Source of the DNA: an aff. Roholtiella sp. LEGE 12411
Lineage (GTDB): Bacteria; Cyanobacteriota; Cyanobacteriia; Cyanobacteriales; Nostocaceae
Reading direction: 5' to 3'
DNA: 58,819 nucleotides
Assembly (NCBI RefSeq): GCF_015206995.1
Contig: NZ_JADEXR010000025.1
Location: 1-58,819 of the forward strand
Shown piece after piece: positions 26,700-34,979 of this stretch. The notes under the pieces were generated by a model, which saw only the letters and a list, made by a program, of their open reading frames with translations, made no database searches and was not told the DNA's origin. How positions within the stretch are numbered: the stretch's first letter is position 1; every line of letters starts with the position of its first letter. The translations under genes were made by a program, and so were the position numbers.

Positions 26700-26873
26700 G
26701 TGGATTCTGGGATTTTAGGTTTATTTTAGCTATCAGCAGTAAGCTACTCTATGGTAAACCGCCTTAAAGCGTGTCCTCCGATTGTTGCCGTGTACCCAAC
26801 AGGTACGCTCCCGTGCTGAAAGCTCTTGATCACCAATCTAATCTAAAATCTACAATTGCTTCGACTGCAACCG
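26700..26873. other. Intergenic gap downstream of the MBL gene and upstream of ribF
   Basis: No gene seen. AT-rich immediately before ribF, consistent with its promoter, but no boxes could be placed. Confidence 0.3.
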
Positions 26874-27770
26874 TTAAGCTGAAAACTTGCTGACAGGAAA
26901 AGATTCTGATAAGGGAACTGAGACGGGAACCTGAAGTACCATTCCTTCGCGTGCCATAATTGCACCAGGAAATTTCACTGCTGCTTGTTCCCCAACATTA
27001 TCCAAAAAGTCGTCATTATGTGCAGGGTCGTGATGATAAATCACCAAAGTTTTGACGTTAGCAGCTTTTGCTACTTTTACAGCTTCTTGCCAGGTGGAAT
27101 GTCCCCAGCCAATTTTTGGGGATTTTGGACAATGGTATTCGTCATCAGTATAGGTGGAATCGTAGATTAGGATGTCGGCATTCCGAGATAACCACAGAAC
27201 GTTGTCATCGAGTCGGTCGGGATAATGTTCCGTATCGGTAATGTAAACAGCAGCACCGCCTAACCAGTTTACTCGGTATCCTACAGCTTCACCCGGATGG
27301 TTTAAAGGTGATGTTTCTACGGTAATGTCATCAATAAGTATTGGTTGCCCTGGTTGAATATCGTAGAAATTCAAATTGGCTTGCATAATCTGCAAGGGTA
27401 CGGGAAAATTCGGGTGGAGCATTTGGTCATTTAGGCGTTGTTCTATGGTTGAACTATCCGGAGCGATCGCGCCGTAGATATGAAAGTTATTCCCTTTGAC
27501 AAATCCTGGACTAAAAAAGGGAAAACCCTGCATGTGATCCCAATGCGAGTGGGTGAAAAATATATGAGCTTCTATTGGCATTTGGCGCAACAAAGATTGC
27601 CCCAAAACATGTAGTCCTGTACCAGCATCGAAGATTAAGCGTTTACCACCCACTTGCATCTCAACGCAAGGGGTATTACCACCGTAACGGACGGTGTGTG
27701 GCCCTGGACTGGGGATGCTGCCGCGAACGCCCCAAAATTGCACAGTAAATTGGTTCTCTATCCTAGACAT
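26874..27770 (-). CDS. Metallo-beta-lactamase-fold hydrolase (ribonuclease Z/phosphodiesterase-like)
   Basis: A 298-residue di-metal hydrolase. The opening FTVQFWGVRGSIPSPGPHTV followed by RYGGNTPCVEMQV is typical of a bacterial MBL group related to RNase Z and cyclic nucleotide phosphodiesterases. The metal motif is FTHSHWDHMQGFP, further ligands are TDTEH and YDSTYTDDEY, and the end has GHSTWQEAV and YHHDPAHND. Cytosolic; the substrate is unknown. The ATG at 27770 (MSRIENQF) starts at the conserved region; an ATG/TTG extension to 27803 is possible. It is unconnected to the lactonase-like MBL protein at 17930. Confidence 0.88.
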   Translation of the reverse strand: MSRIENQFTVQFWGVRGSIPSPGPHTVRYGGNTPCVEMQVGGKRLIFDAGTGLHVLGQSLLRQMPIEAHIFFTHSHWDHMQGFPFFSPGFVKGNNFHIYGAIAPDSSTIEQRLNDQMLHPNFPVPLQIMQANLNFYDIQPGQPILIDDITVETSPLNHPGEAVGYRVNWLGGAAVYITDTEHYPDRLDDNVLWLSRNADILIYDSTYTDDEYHCPKSPKIGWGHSTWQEAVKVAKAANVKTLVIYHHDPAHNDDFLDNVGEQAAVKFPGAIMAREGMVLQVPVSVPLSESFPVSKFSA

Positions 27771-28039
27771 GGGTGTTGCTTGCTGGACTGAGCGGGCGAT
27801 CAATCAAAAAAATGTTACTTATTTGGTCTAAGTTTATGGTGTCTCATTGGTTTTAGCAGAGAGTGATTTATTGGTAAAACAGCATACTCTGTTATTAGCT
27901 GGTTTTGTAACCTAATCAAGGTATTACAAAGCACAATTACCAAGATTTAAACACGTATGTATATCAGTTATTTTAAGAGTGCTCCTACTTTATAGCCTAC
28001 ATTTTCCTGTGATGCATTTAACTATACGCCTTATGTGAA
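27771..28039. other. Intergenic gap without recognised gene
   Basis: AT-rich DNA. Nothing with coding character is seen on either strand. Confidence 0.4.
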
Positions 28040-28180
28040 TTAAGCCACAGGATGCTGTTCAAAAGTAATAACATCAATACCAAAACGCTGACGCAAAAAA
28101 ATACGCAGAGTATGACTGGTCATTTTACCGACAACATGGACGCAGATACCATCAACTTTCTTCCTCAATAGACGTTCCAT
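28040..28180 (-). CDS. Small hypothetical protein (46 aa)
   Basis: An open frame from ATG at 28180 to TAA at 28040-28042 encodes a basic, compact peptide containing KVDGICVHVVGKMTSHTLRI and ending RFGIDVITFEQHPVA. The alternation of hydrophobic strand and helix (a beta-strand ICVHVVGK, then a helix LRIFLRQRF) looks protein-like rather than random, and the frame runs upstream without a stop into the surE 3' end. It may be a genuine small gene or a fragment of a longer one. No homologue is recognised. Confidence 0.35.
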   Translation of the reverse strand: MERLLRKKVDGICVHVVGKMTSHTLRIFLRQRFGIDVITFEQHPVA

Positions 28181-28209
28181 CCTAAATCGTTGCCCATAGA
28201 TAAAATGAT

Positions 28210-29007
28210 TCAGGGAAACTTAAATTCCCACTCAGACAATTTATCCAGTCCGGTTGCATAGGTGAGATTGTACTGTAACGGCGTTATACTGATGTGGTTT
28301 TTACGGACAACATGCACATCTAAGGGTATGTATTTAGGCAAATTTAACCCTGATGGGGGTTCCACATCTTCAATTACTTCTCCTGTTAACCAGTAATACG
28401 TTTTTCCACGGGGATCGACTCGCTTATCAAACACATCAATGTAGCGCCGTACTCCCTGACGGGTGAGAGTGACTCCGGCAATTTCTTCCCACTTAACAGC
28501 AGGAATATTGACGTTGAGCAACATCAAATCTTCTAGGGGTTTTTGTGCTAATTGCTCCACTAAAATTTTGGCAAAATTAGCCGCAGGTTGAAAGTCCTTA
28601 GAGGTGTGACTGATAAGACTCAGCGCCACACTGGGAATGCCTTCAATTAGACCTTCCATTGCCGCAGAAACTGTACCGGAATAGAGAATTTCCGTTCCCA
28701 AATTCGCACCTTGATTAATGCCAGAGAGAACCAAGTCGGGGGGCGACTCTAGCAAAGCCCACAGTGCCAATTTCACACAGTCTGAAGGAGTACCATCACA
28801 AGCCCAGGCATTGACAGCAGGATGAAAAAGTGCATCGACCATTTCGGCGCGGATGGGTTGGTGCATAGTTAGTCCATGTCCAGTTGCTGATCGCTCTCGA
28901 TCTGGGCAAACTACGCTGACATCATGACCAGCTTCTGCCAAACAGTTAGCTAGAGTACGAATACCTAGGGCCGAAATGCCATCATCATTGCTAATAAGTA
29001 ATTTCAT
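28210..29007 (-). CDS. surE: 5'/3'-nucleotidase SurE
   Basis: Metal-dependent phosphatase that dephosphorylates nucleoside monophosphates, a stationary-phase survival protein in other bacteria. [20 protein letters not shown] at the start contains the metal-binding ND-D motif (N8, D9, D10), followed by [15 protein letters not shown] and [20 protein letters not shown], then AMEG, all diagnostic. 265 residues with the start at 29007; the longer frame to 29028 is built from the flanking repeat (MTNDKRL) and is rejected. It is divergent from pheS with a repeat-rich spacer between them. Confidence 0.95.
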   Translation of the reverse strand: MKLLISNDDGISALGIRTLANCLAEAGHDVSVVCPDRERSATGHGLTMHQPIRAEMVDALFHPAVNAWACDGTPSDCVKLALWALLESPPDLVLSGINQGANLGTEILYSGTVSAAMEGLIEGIPSVALSLISHTSKDFQPAANFAKILVEQLAQKPLEDLMLLNVNIPAVKWEEIAGVTLTRQGVRRYIDVFDKRVDPRGKTYYWLTGEVIEDVEPPSGLNLPKYIPLDVHVVRKNHISITPLQYNLTYATGLDKLSEWEFKFP

Positions 29008-29300
29008 AAGTCGTTTGTCATTGGTCATTTGTCTTGGAAGTTCTGTTCGCCGATTCGCTTTTAGACGTTCCCTGCCGGATCTTGCTACAGACTTCTCTCT
29101 TTGTCATTGGTCATTGGTCATTTGTCAATTGTCTTGGGTCACAAGTTTAGAACAAAAAATATAAAATATACATACATTCAATTAACTAAGTCTACCTTCG
29201 ACCCTTACCTTTGATTTCAGCAATGGCACAATGCTCAGATGATTTGTTGAGCAGTCTTGAGCTTTGAACTATAGACTAATGACTAATGACTAATGACTAA
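29008..29300. repeat. Repeat-rich surE-pheS intergenic region
   Basis: Contains GTCATTTGTC/GTCATTGGTCATTTGTC words at 29017-29036 and again 29101-29130, and four tandem GACTAAT heptamers at about 29275-29301. Between them is a GC-richer island (TTCGCCGATTCGCTTTTAG...). Promoters for both divergent genes must lie here but could not be pinpointed. Confidence 0.7.
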
Positions 29301-29307
29301 TTAACCA

Positions 29308-30300
29308 ATGACTAGCAATTTAGAGGCTCAACTTTTAGCACTGCGGCAGGAAGGAGAAAAAGCGATCGCAGCCGCCGATACCCTAGAACGCCTAGAAGAA
29401 CTAAGAGTTAGCTATCTGGGCAAAAAGGGGCAACTGGGGGCACTGTTGCGAAGTATGGGGCAAATGAGTGCAGAGGAACGACCGAAAATTGGGGCGATCG
29501 CCAATACAGTCAAAGAGTCTCTACAAACCAGTTTAGACCAGCAACGCACCGCTCTGGAAACCGTGCAAATCGAAGCACAGCTAGAGGCTGAAACTTTAGA
29601 TGTGACTATGCCGGGAATTTACCGCCCTCAAGGTCGCATCCATCCCTTGAATGGCATTATTGACCGGGCGCTGGATATCTTTGTCGGTATGGGCTATACG
29701 GTGGTTCAAGGGCCAGAAATGGAAACAGATTATTATAATTTCGAGGCTCTCAATACCCCGCCTGACCACCCCGCCCGTGATATGCAGGATACTTTCTACC
29801 TACCAGATGGGAATCTGCTACGTACTCATACCTCGTCAGTACAAATTCGTTACATGGAAAGAGAGGAACCACCCATTAGGGTTGTTGCTCCAGGGCGAGT
29901 TTATCGGCGAGATAATGTAGACGCCACTCACTCAGCGGTTTTTCATCAAATAGAACTTTTAGCAATTGACGAGGGACTAACTTTTACAGACCTCAAGGGC
30001 ACAATTAAGGTATTTTTGCAAGCAGTATTTGGCGACCTGCCAATTCGTTTCCGTGCCAGTTATTTCCCTTTTACTGAACCCTCGGCTGAGGTGGATTTGC
30101 AGTGGAATGATCGCTGGCTGGAGGTGATGGGCTGCGGTATGGTCGATCCAAATGTACTTAAGTCTGTGGGTTACGACCCAGAAGTTTATACCGGGTTTGC
30201 CGCCGGTTTTGGTGTAGAACGTTTTGCGATGGTGTTACACCAAATCGACGATATTCGCCGCTTATACGCTAGCGATTTGCGGTTTTTGCAGCAGTTTTAG
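29308..30300 (+). CDS. pheS: Phenylalanyl-tRNA synthetase alpha subunit
   Basis: Catalytic subunit of the (alpha-beta)2 enzyme that charges tRNA-Phe. The N-terminal coiled-coil tRNA-binding part has [20 protein letters not shown]; class II motif 2 is [19 protein letters not shown], and motif 3 is [20 protein letters not shown]. 330 residues is normal. pheT is not nearby, as often in cyanobacteria. Start at 29308 ([20 protein letters not shown]) fits the family; it follows the repeat region directly. Confidence 0.96.
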   Translation: MTSNLEAQLLALRQEGEKAIAAADTLERLEELRVSYLGKKGQLGALLRSMGQMSAEERPKIGAIANTVKESLQTSLDQQRTALETVQIEAQLEAETLDVTMPGIYRPQGRIHPLNGIIDRALDIFVGMGYTVVQGPEMETDYYNFEALNTPPDHPARDMQDTFYLPDGNLLRTHTSSVQIRYMEREEPPIRVVAPGRVYRRDNVDATHSAVFHQIELLAIDEGLTFTDLKGTIKVFLQAVFGDLPIRFRASYFPFTEPSAEVDLQWNDRWLEVMGCGMVDPNVLKSVGYDPEVYTGFAAGFGVERFAMVLHQIDDIRRLYASDLRFLQQF

Positions 30301-30325
30301 GCAATTACAAGGTCAATCAGTTATT

Positions 30326-30362
30326 AATGAACAGTTATCAACTTCACTGATAACTGTTCATT
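30326..30362 (+). terminator. Intrinsic terminator after pheS
   Basis: AATGAACAGTTATCA (30326-30340) pairs perfectly over 15 bp with TGATAACTGTTCATT (30348-30362), loop ACTTCAC, followed by GTTTTAAT. It lies 26 bases beyond the pheS stop. Confidence 0.8.
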
Positions 30363-30436
30363 GTTTTAATAGTCAACGAAATTGTACCAGAATAAATTTG
30401 GTAAACTATATAGTACCTAACTTGCGTTGAAGCGAT

Positions 30437-31030
30437 ATGACTGCAATCACTGGCAAACATCTAACGCTTGAGGAATATTTGAAGTATGAAGATGGCAGTG
30501 ATAGCCAGTATGAACTGGTGGCAGGGGAATTAATTGCAATGCCACCTGAAAGCCCAAAAAATGTTCAGATATCTCTGTTTTTGCTAGTCAATTTGCTTAG
30601 GTTTGTCCCCATCAATCGGTTGAGTAACAAAGCTGAAATTGTTGTTGCTGGTTCTCGTGCGACAACTCGTGTTCCTGACCTTGTTGTGCTGACAGATGAT
30701 CTAGCAAAAGCCTTACAAGGCTCAACAAGATCCACAATTACTTTGGATATGCCACCTCCAGCACTGGTTATCGAAGTCGTTTCTCCTGGCAAAGCTAATG
30801 AAAACCGGGACTACCGCTACAAACGTTCCGAGTATGCTGCAAGGGGAATTGCTGAATATTGGATTGTTGACCCCCAAAGGAACAGGATAACTGTATTGAC
30901 ATTAGTTGATGGGTTTTATGAAGAAGCTGTATTTGTAGGAAACACATTAATTGTTTCTACCATCTTCCCGGAATTACAGCTAACCGCAGAGCAAGTACTT
31001 AATGCTGGAGAACTGCAATATCTCAGATAG
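30437..31030 (+). CDS. Uma2-family (DUF820) putative restriction-like endonuclease
   Basis: A 197-residue protein of the very abundant cyanobacterial Uma2 family with a PD-(D/E)xK-like core: TLEEYLKYEDGSDSQYELVA near the start, TTRVPDLVVL (metal Asp), ALVIEVVSPGKANENRDYRYK (the E-x-V core and Lys) and IAEYWIVDPQRNRITV. Biological role unsettled. It opens a small island of small genes typical of accessory/TA-like neighbourhoods. TTGAAGCGAT upstream gives no strong ribosome site. Confidence 0.9.
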   Translation: MTAITGKHLTLEEYLKYEDGSDSQYELVAGELIAMPPESPKNVQISLFLLVNLLRFVPINRLSNKAEIVVAGSRATTRVPDLVVLTDDLAKALQGSTRSTITLDMPPPALVIEVVSPGKANENRDYRYKRSEYAARGIAEYWIVDPQRNRITVLTLVDGFYEEAVFVGNTLIVSTIFPELQLTAEQVLNAGELQYLR

Positions 31031-31098
31031 GCAAACGACCAACGTCCCAGAGTAAAATGTAGTCAATAATTCCTACCCAAAATTCATGCTATGAGCCG

Positions 31099-31428
31099 AT
31101 GGCCTTTTTATCGCAGGATGCACAAATCGCAGAAGAAAAGCTAACTAAGTATCTGCTTATGCCGTTGCCAAAAGACGATAAATCTAAATTTCTGGCTAGA
31201 GCTGGGTACACACTAGACAACTGGCAACAACTGGAACGGGATCTACGCGCTCAAGTTTTAACGCAACCTGCCGAGGGGATCGAAACAACTCGCTATGGTC
31301 AGAAGTATGCCATTCGTGCGTGTCTGCAAGGAATCAATGGCGTTGAACTCAATATCTTGACCATTTGGATGGTTGCAAACGATACAACCAAATTTGTCAC
31401 CTTAGTGCCAGATCAAGGAGCCAACTAA
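31099..31428 (+). CDS. DUF6883 protein
   Basis: A 109-residue protein. AEEKLTKYLLMPLPKDDKSK, FLARAGYTLDNWQQLERDLR and the final NILTIWMVANDTTKFVTLVP match the DUF6883 domain, seen next to DUF4926 genes in many cyanobacteria. It overlaps the next gene by one base (TAATG), so the two are translationally coupled. This layout is what a toxin-antitoxin pair would look like; the activity is untested as far as I know. Confidence 0.8.
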   Translation: MAFLSQDAQIAEEKLTKYLLMPLPKDDKSKFLARAGYTLDNWQQLERDLRAQVLTQPAEGIETTRYGQKYAIRACLQGINGVELNILTIWMVANDTTKFVTLVPDQGAN

Positions 31429-31754
31429 TGAAGGTACAGCACCCCCTATTCTCCCAAGTTGCCTTAGCGCAAGACTTACCAGAATACAACCTGAAGCGAG
31501 GGAATGTTGCAACAATTGTGGAACATTACCCCATGCCTGAAGGTGAAGAGGACGGGTATAGTCTGGAAGGGTTTGATCTGCCCCATGTGACGATCGAAGT
31601 ACCAGCATCTCAAATTATCCCCATTGCCCAGTGGCAGCAAGAAGAAATGATTTTAGCCAAGTTACGCCAGCTATCTGGAGCGAGGCTGTTGCAATTACAA
31701 GACTATCTCGATTTTCTCTTGCAAAAAGAAGAGTCTGAGCATCAGAGTGCTTAA
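31428..31754 (+). CDS. DUF4926 protein
   Basis: A 108-residue protein. LFSQVALAQDLPEYNLKRGN, VATIVEHYPMPEGEEDGYSL and EGFDLPHVTIEVPASQI form the small beta-barrel DUF4926 domain (about residues 6-65). A helical tail (LAKLRQLSGARLLQLQDYLD, about 76-95) follows. AAGGAG at 31415-31420 is the ribosome site and ATG at 31428 overlaps the upstream stop. A longer frame from 31365 is rejected because it would overlap DUF6883 deeply. Confidence 0.8.
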   Translation: MKVQHPLFSQVALAQDLPEYNLKRGNVATIVEHYPMPEGEEDGYSLEGFDLPHVTIEVPASQIIPIAQWQQEEMILAKLRQLSGARLLQLQDYLDFLLQKEESEHQSA

Positions 31755-31813
31755 AGCTGTGAGTGTCACTATAGTGAAACTATTAATTAGTCCTGAATGA
31801 CCAGGGTAATTGT

Positions 31814-31963
31814 TCATAGCAGATTCTCCTCAAGGTCTATCTCTTTCACCTTCTGGCGTGGAGAACGTCGCAGGTTTTTTACATCTTCATCCAGAGTAGC
31901 CTTCTTCGCCCATTTGCTGATCTCAGCCAAAATATCTGGATTGATTGCCTCAACACATTCCAT
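31814..31963 (-). CDS. Small hypothetical protein (49 aa), antitoxin-like
   Basis: Open frame from ATG at 31963 to TGA at 31814-31816. The peptide contains VEAINPDILAEISKWAKKAT followed by DEDVKNLRRSPRQKVKEIDL: charged, helical, and far from random. Its stop overlaps an ATG (CTATGA) that opens a 40-codon frame running antisense into the DUF4926 gene, as though a downstream partner gene had been lost. It resembles a small antitoxin or regulator; no family recognised. The opposite-strand frame (31797-32063) is considered its shadow. Confidence 0.4.
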   Translation of the reverse strand: MECVEAINPDILAEISKWAKKATLDEDVKNLRRSPRQKVKEIDLEENLL

Positions 31964-32064
31964 AAGGGTAATGCGATCAAGACTCCAACAATGTCAACTA
32001 TTAATCAGATTATTTTTAATAAATGTCAGGTTTGTTAAAGACAATAGAGAAAAAGGAGACTGAT

Positions 32065-33510
32065 TTATTGACGGCAATTATCGCAATGTCCGCAACGCAG
32101 GTTAGCTGCTTCTTTGTCAAAACCAAAGGCATTTAACAAAAACTGCCAACGACACTGCTTGGTAGTGAGGTATTGATGCATTTGTTTTGCAGCGTGTAAT
32201 TGTGTGGGTGGCTGATTTCCGGCTTTTTGCCCAATGCTGTAATGAAAAGGATCAAGCCAGTTTAGCTGACCGCTGCTATGGAGTAAAGCTAAAGCGATCG
32301 CAGCTTCGGGAAATTGTCGCGTCACTGCATTGATTTCTCCCTGTTTTGGTAATTTTTTCACAAGTTGCTGCGCTGTTTGTTGTTGCGATCGCATTTGTTC
32401 TTGAAAAAACTGCTGTCTTTGCTTATCTTCTCGGTCTAACCACCCCGTCGGTTCACTCACCAAAGTCAGCGCCTGGGCTGGTTTCCCATCCCGTCCAGCC
32501 CGACCAATTTCTTGCACATATTCAGACAGCAGATGTGGCGCGTGAAAGTGAATTACCCAACGCACATCTGGTTTATTTATCCCCATACCAAATGCACAGG
32601 TACAGACTACAAAGGGCATTTTTCCGCCTAACCAGCTTGCTTCTACTGCACGGCGTTCTGCTGCACCTAATCCCGCATGATAACTAGCTGTTTCATAACC
32701 CATGTCTGCTAGCCATTGGGCTAAATTCTCGCTATCTCGCCGGGTACGAACATAAACTAACCCAGATTGTTGCGGTCTATTTTGAATAAACTTTAATAAT
32801 TGTTGTTTCCTACCTTGTGGTGTCCAAGCTATGCGGACGCTAGTATGCAGATTAGGACGGTAAGGATTCAAGCAAAAAATCTCTGGTTGCTGTAATTGTA
32901 AAACTGTTGAAATTATTTTTTGAGCTAACGGGTCAGCAGTAGCAGTAAAAGCAGCGATGCTGATTTTTGTTCCTGGTGGTTTTGATTTGAGTAATGCAGA
33001 CCGTACCGCTCCTAATCTGCGATAAGCTGGTCGAAAGGTATCACCCCATTGCACTAAACAATGAGCTTCATCCAAGATGAAACCATTGATTTGCAACTGA
33101 GGATGACACAATCTCTCCCATACTGGCGCACTTAATAAAGTCTCTGGCGATAAGTACAGTAACCTAAGCTGTTGACGTTCTAAAGCTTGTAGTGTTACAC
33201 GGCGCTGATATGTGGACAATTCATTATGCAAAAGTGCGGCTTTTTGGTGATGCTCAATTAGTTCCTGTACTTGATTTTCCATTAATGCTACCAAGGGCGA
33301 AACTACTAAAGTTAATCCTGTTTGTAGCAGTGCGGGAAGTTGAAAGCAAATGGACTTTCCGCCACCAGTAGGCATAATAATCAGTGCATCTTTTTGTGCC
33401 AATAAACTGCTGATAATTTCTCCCTGTGGTGGACGGAAATCTTCATAACCCCAGATTGTTTTAAAGGCTGCGTGGACTTCTTGCCAAGATGTTTTACCGG
33501 GTTGATTCAT
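32065..33510 (-). CDS. recQ: RecQ-family ATP-dependent DNA helicase
   Basis: A 3'-5' helicase for recombination and fork repair. Motif 0/Q (WGYEDFRPPQGEII), motif I MPTGGGKSICFQLP, motif II ILDEAHCLVQWG, motif III AFTATADP, motif V/VI (GMGINKPDVRWVIHFHAPHL and QEIGRAGRDGKPA) are all present. The C-terminus ends with the zinc-binding CRWQFLLNAFG..CGHCDNC. At 481 residues it lacks the winged-helix tail and HRDC domain of long RecQ, as short cyanobacterial RecQ proteins do. Start ATG 33510. Confidence 0.93.
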   Translation of the reverse strand: MNQPGKTSWQEVHAAFKTIWGYEDFRPPQGEIISSLLAQKDALIIMPTGGGKSICFQLPALLQTGLTLVVSPLVALMENQVQELIEHHQKAALLHNELSTYQRRVTLQALERQQLRLLYLSPETLLSAPVWERLCHPQLQINGFILDEAHCLVQWGDTFRPAYRRLGAVRSALLKSKPPGTKISIAAFTATADPLAQKIISTVLQLQQPEIFCLNPYRPNLHTSVRIAWTPQGRKQQLLKFIQNRPQQSGLVYVRTRRDSENLAQWLADMGYETASYHAGLGAAERRAVEASWLGGKMPFVVCTCAFGMGINKPDVRWVIHFHAPHLLSEYVQEIGRAGRDGKPAQALTLVSEPTGWLDREDKQRQQFFQEQMRSQQQTAQQLVKKLPKQGEINAVTRQFPEAAIALALLHSSGQLNWLDPFHYSIGQKAGNQPPTQLHAAKQMHQYLTTKQCRWQFLLNAFGFDKEAANLRCGHCDNCRQ

Positions 33511-33609
33511 AAGCAGTTGTAGATGGGCATGATTCTGAATATACCTGCTAGAATCAATTCCTCGGCTCAGTAATTTTGTCAGATGCCTTTGCCTTCAACC
33601 TTCATCGCC

Positions 33610-33692
33610 TTATACCGATTCAATTAATGATTGCAACAAATATTTTGGGAGAGACGTTGCATTGCAACGTCTCTACATGGTCTATCTGTCAC
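33610..33692. repeat. Palindromic GAGACGTTGCATTGCAACGTCTC repeat, copy 1
   Basis: The core GAGACGTTGC / GCAACGTCTC folds into a 10-bp stem at about 33651-33673. The flanks, ATTAATGATTGCAACAA before and TACATGGTCTATCTGTCAC after, recur in the copy at 36487-36583. Dispersed intergenic repeat. Confidence 0.75.
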
Positions 33693-34360
33693 TTAATATG
33701 CAAACGTGTGTAGTTTTGTACTTCAGCAGGGATGTTAATCGTTGACTGCACACGAGAATCGGCGATCGCCTCTTTGGCAACTAATTGCAGTGGCACAACA
33801 CCTGCCCACACTGGTAAAGTGTAGTCGGCTTCATCATCCAGTGGTGGGCCTGTCCGCACTTTGGCGGATGCTTCTGCTAAAGATAAGGAAAGCACTAGAG
33901 TTCCCTGTAACTCCTGGCGGCTGGGTTGGCGCACTTGTGCCCATCGTTTCGGCACTACATGGTCAGTGAAAGCTCGCAGAGCTGCTAATTTCTGTTTAGG
34001 GTCTTGGACTATAGTCGCTGTACCAAATATGACTACCGAACGATAGTTCATCGAGTGGTGGAACGCAGATCGCGCTAGTACTAGCCCATCTAGCAAGGTG
34101 ACAGTCAAGCAAACTTCGATACCAGTCTGAAGCGATCGCAACATCCGACTAGCTGGTGAACCATGAATATACAGTTGGTCTTCTACTCGACCATAAGCAG
34201 TGGGAATGACAAATGGCTGTCCATCTACGACAAATCCTACATGACAGACTAACCCTTCGTCTAAAATTTCATAGATTACCTGACGCTCATAATTTCCTCT
34301 TTGGGGTAGTCGTTTGATCTGACTGCGCTGTGTAGGAGTAACACGATCTAAACTACTCAT
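33689..34360 (-). CDS. Pyridoxamine 5'-phosphate oxidase-related flavin protein
   Basis: A split-barrel FMN-binding protein of 223 residues: YEILDEGLVCHVGFVVDGQP, FVIPTAYGRVEDQLYIHGSP and NYRSVVIFGTATIV are typical of the PPOX-like family. True PdxH activity is not implied; relatives bind FMN, heme or F420. The ATG at 34360 (MSSLDRVTPTQRSQIKRLPQ) is preferred over 34375 because AACTATT upstream carries no signal and homologues start near here. It is co-oriented with the GNAT gene and divergent from a MocR regulator, which is often seen controlling PPOX-type genes. Confidence 0.85.
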   Translation of the reverse strand: MSSLDRVTPTQRSQIKRLPQRGNYERQVIYEILDEGLVCHVGFVVDGQPFVIPTAYGRVEDQLYIHGSPASRMLRSLQTGIEVCLTVTLLDGLVLARSAFHHSMNYRSVVIFGTATIVQDPKQKLAALRAFTDHVVPKRWAQVRQPSRQELQGTLVLSLSLAEASAKVRTGPPLDDEADYTLPVWAGVVPLQLVAKEAIADSRVQSTINIPAEVQNYTRLHIK

Positions 34361-34395
34361 AACTATTTGCTCCAATTACAAGAAAATTACTGTAT

Positions 34396-34875
34396 TTACA
34401 TCAAATCCAGGTGCATTGCATTACTCTGTGAGAAACCAAGGCTGGAGTAGACTGGTTTACCTGATGGAGAGGCATTAAGAACTACTCGTGTGCAACCAAT
34501 CGCTTTTAAATGAGCGATCGCACTATTAGTTAAGTGTTTGGCAATGCCTTGTCTGCGATGAGACGGTTCAACGTAAACACCCCAGATGTATCCGAATTTT
34601 CGGTATTGCGCTTTCAGCACATCTGGGTATAAACCTGTAAACAATTGACAACTTGCAGATCCCACAACTGCATTGTTCACTTCTGCCACAAAAGCTTTGT
34701 AAAACAAATCCTTATGAGCTCGTTCAGTAAACTGGAGGGTAATATCAAGCCAGTTAGGGTCGATAGCTTCATCAGGAATGCCAATATCTCGCCACATTTG
34801 ATAAAAGTGCTCTGCAATCAATGAGCCTTCTTGGGGAATTGCTTCTCTAATGGTGATGTGTTTTTCCGTCAGCAT
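34396..34875 (-). CDS. GNAT-family N-acetyltransferase
   Basis: A 159-residue acetyltransferase: ITIREAIPQEGSLIAEHFYQ start, VGSASCQLF strand, the acetyl-CoA loop YVEPSHRRQGIAKHLTNSAI (R/Q-x-x-G-x-A) and GFSQSNAMHLDLM end. Substrate unknown. It sits 20 bp upstream of the PPOX gene, with which it likely forms an operon facing away from MocR. Confidence 0.88.
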   Translation of the reverse strand: MLTEKHITIREAIPQEGSLIAEHFYQMWRDIGIPDEAIDPNWLDITLQFTERAHKDLFYKAFVAEVNNAVVGSASCQLFTGLYPDVLKAQYRKFGYIWGVYVEPSHRRQGIAKHLTNSAIAHLKAIGCTRVVLNASPSGKPVYSSLGFSQSNAMHLDLM

Positions 34876-34979
34876 CGTTGGGGGCGCTTATTTCAACCAC
34901 TGTCAGCATAATTTCCCAAGTGGTCTTAGACAAGAGCCAATTTGATAATTTAATACCAGTCCACTTTCATTGCCAGATT
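34876..34979. promoter_or_regulatory. Divergent promoter region with a candidate MocR operator
   Basis: The 104-bp region between the GNAT and MocR start codons holds AAGTGGTCT at 34918-34926 and its near-complement AGTCCACTT at 34958-34966 (8 of 9 positions), centres 40 bp apart, that is about four helical turns. MocR-type regulators commonly bind paired sites of this kind in divergent promoters. Assignment as the operator is inference. Confidence 0.35.
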
